NCBI RefSeq assembly: GCF_002087235.1
Contig: NZ_MUIO01000019.1
Span: 62,001 to 126,000, forward strand
Reading direction: 5' to 3'
Length of the DNA: 64,000 bases
Source of the DNA: Pseudomonas floridensis
Lineage (GTDB): Bacteria; Pseudomonadota; Gammaproteobacteria; Pseudomonadales; Pseudomonadaceae
The translations under genes and the position numbers were made by a program. Below the pieces are notes generated by a model that was given only the letters and a program-made list of their open reading frames with translations, had not been told where the DNA came from and made no database searches. Positions 59,826 to 64,000 of this stretch are shown here, piece by piece. Position 1 is the first letter of the stretch. Every line of letters starts with the position of its first letter.

Positions 59826-62204
59826 ATGACGGCTAAACGGTTCAGGCTCAGAGTGCTGGGCTTCATCAGTGAGCAGGTTTCAGCGTGGCTGGTTGCGGTT
59901 CTGACCTTTCTGGTCGGTGCCGCATTGACGGCCATGTTGGCACTGGCTGACCACGATGCCTATCAGCATCAATTGCGCCAGCGCTTCGACATTCTGGCCA
60001 GCGAACGTTTCAGCCGTATTCAGGAGCGCCTGGACCGTCAGGTCAGCAGGCTGGATACCGTCCGTCGTTTCTTTCTCTATTCCGATGGCATCACCCGGAC
60101 CGAATACGACGGTTTCGTCGGTCCGTTGCTGATCGGCACCCAAGCCTATGGCTGGAACCCCAGGGTCACTCACGCCGAGCGGGCTGCGTTCGAAGCGGCG
60201 GTGCGCGAGGAGGGGCTGGCCAACTTTGCGATTCGCGAACTGGACGAGAATGGCACGCTCCAGATCGCACAGGCGCGCGCTGAGTACTTTCCGGTGCTTT
60301 ACCTTGATTCGATCAGTACACGGCCGGTGCCGCTGGGCTTCGATATCTATTCCGAAACCATCCGGCGCCAGACCCTGGATCGAGCGCGGCTGCTCAACCG
60401 AATCACAGCGACACCGCGCATTCAGTTGCTGGGGCTGGACCCGGCCAATACCCGAGGTGTCTTGTTGATCGCGCCAGTGTTCTCCAGCACCAACGCGCCG
60501 GACCAGTCGCCGGAATTGCGAGGCGTGCTGACTGCGATCATCGGCCTTTCGCAACTGATGAGCGTCGGTGCGGCGGAGCGCGACACCCTGGCGGTCACCC
60601 TCACGGACCTCAATGCGCAACCCGAGCCCGAGCAGGTTTATCGGTCTCCCGCCGCGGCGGCTTCCGACGAGTTGTACCAGAGCACGCTGTTCAGCCTCGG
60701 TGATCGGGATTACCTGTTCGAAGTACGCCCCACCGAGGTTTTTCAGGCGAATAATCAATCGACTTCCAGCAATGTTCTGTGGTTTGGCGGACTGCTCAGC
60801 CTGCTACTCAGCGCATTGCTGTACAGCCTGATCAGTCAGCGTCAGCGAGCCTTGTTGCGGGTGGCGCAGCGCACCCGTGAGCTGCGGGTGCGTGAGCAGC
60901 AACTGAGCGTTGCCAATGGTCAGTTGCGCAACATCCTTAACGCCGCGACCGAGGTGGCAATCATCGCCACCGACCCGGATGGCTTGATCAATACCTTCAA
61001 CGTGGGCGCGCAACGCATGCTCGGATATTCGGACGAAGAGGTGCTGGGCCGCTTCAGGCTCAGCGATTTTCAGCCGTCCGGGGCGGGTTCGGCAGCGGCT
61101 GATGGCATCAGCGAAGCCCGGATCCTGCAGGACATGCTGGTCGCCGCCAGCCATGACGGCAGCCATGCTGCGCGTGAATTGACCTTTCAGCGACGCGACC
61201 GCAGCACGTTGATTGTCAACCTGCTGATCACCGCCATGCATGACGATCAGGGGCAGTGGAACGGTTGCCTCGCAGTGTGCACAGACATGACCGAGTATCG
61301 GCGAGTGCATGACGCGCTGGAGGCGAAGGGGCAGTTATTGAAAAAACTGGGCTCGCAGGTGCCTGGCGGCATTTACCAGTACCAACTGGACACCGATGGC
61401 CGATCACGCTTTCGCTACGTCAGTGTCGGCATGTGCGAATTGTTTGAGCTTGATGAAGCGCAGTTGCTTATTGATGCGGAGGTCCTGCTGCAGCGCATCC
61501 ATCCCATGGACCTGGCCCGAATCAGGAACTCGATCATTCCCAGTGCTCAACAGCTGACGCCGTGGGCCGAAGAATACCGTGTGGAATTGCCGCGCAAGGG
61601 CTTGCGCTGGCTGCGCGCCGCCTCTACCCCCGAGCAACTGGCGGACGGCGCGGTGCTGTGGCACGGCTTCGTATCGGACATCTCCGACCTCAAGCGGGTC
61701 GAGCAGGAACTGCGTGCGCTGTCAGTCACCGACGTGCTGACCGGTGCCTACAACCGTCGGTATTTTCAGGACCGCTTGCAGTCCGAGCTCAAGCGCATCG
61801 ATCGGCATGGAGGCCACCTGTCCATCATCATGCTCGACATCGACCACTTCAAACGCGTCAACGACCGGTTCGGACATGGCGTTGGCGATCAAGTGCTGAA
61901 GGCGATCTCGCAATGCATCACCCATCGGCTGCGTTCAGATGATGTGTTCTGCCGTCTCGGCGGCGAGGAGTTCATGGTGCTGTGCCCCGGCACTCAAGGT
62001 CATCAGGCCTACCAGTTGGCGCTGAGCCTGCGTGAGGAACTGAACCGTCAGGAGATCGAAGGCGTGGGCCGGGTCACTGCCAGTTTCGGCATTGCCAGCT
62101 GGCGGGAAGGCGAGGGTGTCGATGCGATGTTGCTGCGCGCCGATTCCGGGGTCTACGCGGCCAAGCAGGCCGGTCGGGATCGGGTGGAGCCGGAGCAGGC
62201 CTGA
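59826..62204 (+). CDS. CHASE-PAS-GGDEF membrane diguanylate cyclase
   Basis: This encodes about 792 aa. A first membrane helix (residues 18-41) is followed by a periplasmic CHASE sensor domain (about 60-300), a second helix (about 318-338), a short coiled coil, two PAS-like domains (about 370-490 and 507-620) and a GGDEF domain. The active site is GGEEF (712-716), and an RxxD inhibitory site lies just five residues before it (RSDD). The start of the domain (DIDHFKRVND) keeps the metal-binding Asp, so the enzyme should make c-di-GMP with product inhibition. The ligand of the CHASE domain is unknown. ATG 59826 is chosen; a GTG at 59817 is also in frame. Confidence 0.93.
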   Translation: MTAKRFRLRVLGFISEQVSAWLVAVLTFLVGAALTAMLALADHDAYQHQLRQRFDILASERFSRIQERLDRQVSRLDTVRRFFLYSDGITRTEYDGFVGPLLIGTQAYGWNPRVTHAERAAFEAAVREEGLANFAIRELDENGTLQIAQARAEYFPVLYLDSISTRPVPLGFDIYSETIRRQTLDRARLLNRITATPRIQLLGLDPANTRGVLLIAPVFSSTNAPDQSPELRGVLTAIIGLSQLMSVGAAERDTLAVTLTDLNAQPEPEQVYRSPAAAASDELYQSTLFSLGDRDYLFEVRPTEVFQANNQSTSSNVLWFGGLLSLLLSALLYSLISQRQRALLRVAQRTRELRVREQQLSVANGQLRNILNAATEVAIIATDPDGLINTFNVGAQRMLGYSDEEVLGRFRLSDFQPSGAGSAAADGISEARILQDMLVAASHDGSHAARELTFQRRDRSTLIVNLLITAMHDDQGQWNGCLAVCTDMTEYRRVHDALEAKGQLLKKLGSQVPGGIYQYQLDTDGRSRFRYVSVGMCELFELDEAQLLIDAEVLLQRIHPMDLARIRNSIIPSAQQLTPWAEEYRVELPRKGLRWLRAASTPEQLADGAVLWHGFVSDISDLKRVEQELRALSVTDVLTGAYNRRYFQDRLQSELKRIDRHGGHLSIIMLDIDHFKRVNDRFGHGVGDQVLKAISQCITHRLRSDDVFCRLGGEEFMVLCPGTQGHQAYQLALSLREELNRQEIEGVGRVTASFGIASWREGEGVDAMLLRADSGVYAAKQAGRDRVEPEQA

Positions 62205-62239
62205 TCGGTTCAGATCCTGTCCGGCGTCCACTCAAAGGG

Positions 62240-63709
62240 TCAGGGCTGCTGGATGGACACTGTGGTGTTACTCAGCTTGGGCTGGCGATAAAGATCGACC
62301 AGCACTTCATCAAGTACCGACGAGGCACCGAACGGACGCGGATCATTGAGGATCGCGACGACCGCCCAGGTGTTGCCATTGCTGTCACGGCTGAAACCGG
62401 CGATGGCGCGCACGGTATTCAGGGTGCCGGTCTTGATGTGCGCTTCACCCAGCAGCGGTGTGCGCTTGAGGCGTTTGCGCATGGTGCCGTCCAGCCCGGC
62501 CAACGGCATTGAGCTCATGAACTCGGCGGCGTACGGGCTGCGCCAGGCGGCTTGCAGGATGACAGCCATTTCACGCGCACTCACGCGCTCTGCACGGGAC
62601 AGGCCCGAACCGTTTTCCATCACCAGATGCGGCGCGGTAATGCCTTTTTTTGCCAGCCAGCCGCGAATCACCCGTTGCGCGGCCTTGGCGTCGTCGCCGT
62701 CGGCGTCGTTGCGGAACTCTTCGCCAAGGCTCAGGAACAACTGCTGCGCCATGGTGTTGTTGCTGTACTTGTTGATGTCACGAATGACTTCGACCAGATC
62801 CGGAGAGAATGCCTTGGCCAGCAGCTTGGCGCTGGAAGGCACGACATCGACCCGGTTCTTGCCTTGAATGGTGCCGCCCAGTTCTTGCCAGATAGCGCGC
62901 ACCGCGCCAGCAGCGTAGGTCGGATGATCGAGCAGCGACAGGTAGGTCTGCGAGTTGCAGCCATTGCCCAACTGGCCGGTAACCGTGACATTGACGCTGC
63001 CGTCAGGCTGAGTCACCGGGTTGTAGCGAACGTCTCCCGTGCACTGTCTGGAAGCGACGGCCTTGACCTGGTTGTCGATGCGGATCGTGGCGATGGGCGG
63101 CTCGACCGAGACCAGAATGCGGCCATCGTCATTGCGGGTGACGAAGCGCAACGCCTTGAGGTTGACCATCAACGAGTCGGGCTTGACCAGGAACGGCTTG
63201 TTATCGTCGTTGCCGTCGTCATTGAAGGCTGGCAACTGCGGCTGCACGAAGTGACTGCGGTCCAGCACCAGATCACCCGTCACCTGCTGCACGCCGTTGG
63301 CGCGCAGATCACGCATCAGCAGCCAGAGCTTTTCCATGTTCAGTTTGGGATCGCCACCGCCCTTGAGATACAGGTTGCCACGCAGCACGCCGTTACTCAG
63401 GGTGCCGTCGGTAAAGAATTCGGTCTTCCACTGGTGGGTCGGGCCCAGAATTTCCAGCGCGGCGTAGGTGGTGATCAACTTCATGGTCGAGGCCGGATTG
63501 ACCGACACATCGGCATTGAACACGGTTGGAGTGCCCGGACCGTTGAGGGGCAACATGACCAGCGAGAGCGCGTCATCGCCCAGCTTGCTGGCCCTGAGTG
63601 CCTGTTGAACCTTGGGAGAGAGTGTTGAATTGATGACGGCCGCGTTGACAGGGAGCGCCAGTGGCAGGAGCAATGAAGCAATCAGAAGAGGGCGTAACGA
63701 CTTGATCAT
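62240..63709 (-). CDS. dacB: D-alanyl-D-alanine carboxypeptidase/endopeptidase, PBP4
   Basis: This 489 aa periplasmic peptidoglycan hydrolase of penicillin-binding protein class C starts with a signal peptide (MIKSLRPLLIASLLLPLALPVNA). The catalytic triplets are SxxK at Ser74 (PASTMKL), SxN in KYSNNTMA and KTG in HIKTGTLN, with the large inserted domain between the first two that is typical of DacB. Loss of PBP4 in P. aeruginosa triggers AmpC induction. It converges with the diguanylate cyclase gene 36 bases away. Confidence 0.96.
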   Translation of the reverse strand: MIKSLRPLLIASLLLPLALPVNAAVINSTLSPKVQQALRASKLGDDALSLVMLPLNGPGTPTVFNADVSVNPASTMKLITTYAALEILGPTHQWKTEFFTDGTLSNGVLRGNLYLKGGGDPKLNMEKLWLLMRDLRANGVQQVTGDLVLDRSHFVQPQLPAFNDDGNDDNKPFLVKPDSLMVNLKALRFVTRNDDGRILVSVEPPIATIRIDNQVKAVASRQCTGDVRYNPVTQPDGSVNVTVTGQLGNGCNSQTYLSLLDHPTYAAGAVRAIWQELGGTIQGKNRVDVVPSSAKLLAKAFSPDLVEVIRDINKYSNNTMAQQLFLSLGEEFRNDADGDDAKAAQRVIRGWLAKKGITAPHLVMENGSGLSRAERVSAREMAVILQAAWRSPYAAEFMSSMPLAGLDGTMRKRLKRTPLLGEAHIKTGTLNTVRAIAGFSRDSNGNTWAVVAILNDPRPFGASSVLDEVLVDLYRQPKLSNTTVSIQQP

Positions 63710-64000
63710 GAATAATCCCTACTGCAAAAGGGGAAACAAAAGAGGGCATGGATGAATTCCCTCGGTAATTCCAGATAACTGACAATGACTATAGTGAACA
63801 GGTGAAGAATAGAGAGTGAACAGGCTGCGTTTTCGTCATGCCGAAGGCTAACGCCCGCAACCGGCGGCATTATGCCCCAAGCAAGGGCTGCCTGTGATGG
63901 GGCAGTCGTCATGAAACCGCTATTTTTTTATTGGCGCGACCCGTATGTCAGTCAATGCGTCGAACAATGCCCTGAACCTTCAATTGTCGGGCTTTTACGT
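63710..64000. other. right-end region upstream of dacB with a possible gene start
   Basis: This region of 291 bases lies upstream of dacB and is AT-richer than average up to about 63800, where the dacB promoter should be. Two plus-strand frames reach the right edge: ATG 63911 (MKPLFFYWRDP) and ATG 63945 (MSVNASNNALNLQLSGF). The latter reads more like a protein, but no ribosome binding site supports either. Confidence 0.25.

Overview
The window is chromosomal DNA of a fluorescent pseudomonad, almost certainly the Pseudomonas syringae group. The evidence is family recognition only: oprI, the cmaX-cfrX-cmpX-sigX-oprF block, cysB/cysH/thrH, rlmKL-rmf-pyrD, a methylcitrate cluster with acnD/prpF, and a levansucrase that matches the LscA type of P. 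syringae. Codon use is GC-rich at third positions, which is why long antisense frames occur over nearly every real gene. I see no rRNA, tRNA, CRISPR array, insertion sequence or prophage.

Region 1 (1-9.4 kb): two small hypothetical genes, greB, an FtsX-type ABC exporter (permease plus ATPase) back to back with tesA, a small hypothetical gene, an L,D-transpeptidase next to its likely substrate OprI, a GNAT protein and a DAHP synthase. TesA carries Gly where the GDSL Asp should be.

Region 2 (9.4-19.5 kb): a thioredoxin-like protein, a ketopantoate reductase-like enzyme, a 5'-nucleotidase, a universal stress protein, cysB, an APS reductase (cysH), thrH, pabB, and a three-gene set (retropepsin-like protease, membrane inactive transglutaminase, ATP-grasp ligase) that looks like an uncharacterised peptide-modification system.

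Region 3 (19.8-26.6 kb): the propionate/methylcitrate operon, GntR regulator-prpB-prpC-acnD-prpF, without prpD.

Region 4 (26.7-33.9 kb): the most unusual part. It holds two tandem minus-strand genes built of a roughly 65-residue aromatic repeat that I cannot assign to a named family. The upstream gene encodes a secreted protein of about 1747 aa with 18 repeats, a PI-PLC-like catalytic domain and two C-terminal beta/gamma-crystallin-like modules. The downstream gene encodes a colinear 8-repeat copy with no signal peptide and no enzyme domain. The two genes share an upstream hairpin motif.

Region 5 (34-43.2 kb): ppsR/ppsA (divergent), an alpha/beta hydrolase, rraA, cmaX, cfrX, cmpX, sigX and oprF, an envelope-stress block.

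Region 6 (43.2-55.4 kb): nitrate assimilation on the minus strand: cobA, nitrate reductase, its FAD partner, a PP2C/Ser-Thr kinase fusion, the nitrate transporter, nasT and nasS, with lscA lying between the transporter and nasT. Each of the three transcripts (nasST; transporter-kinase; FAD protein-reductase-cobA) has a sigma-54-like -24/-12 element followed by two stem-loops with hexanucleotide loops carrying A1 and G4 and an overlapping intrinsic terminator. This is the expected architecture for NasT (ANTAR) antitermination. The circuit therefore appears to combine NtrC/sigma-54 initiation control with nitrate-responsive NasS/NasT antitermination, including of nasST itself.

Region 7 (55.4-64 kb): pyrD, rmf, rlmKL, a CHASE-PAS-GGDEF diguanylate cyclase, dacB (PBP4) and an unannotated right end.
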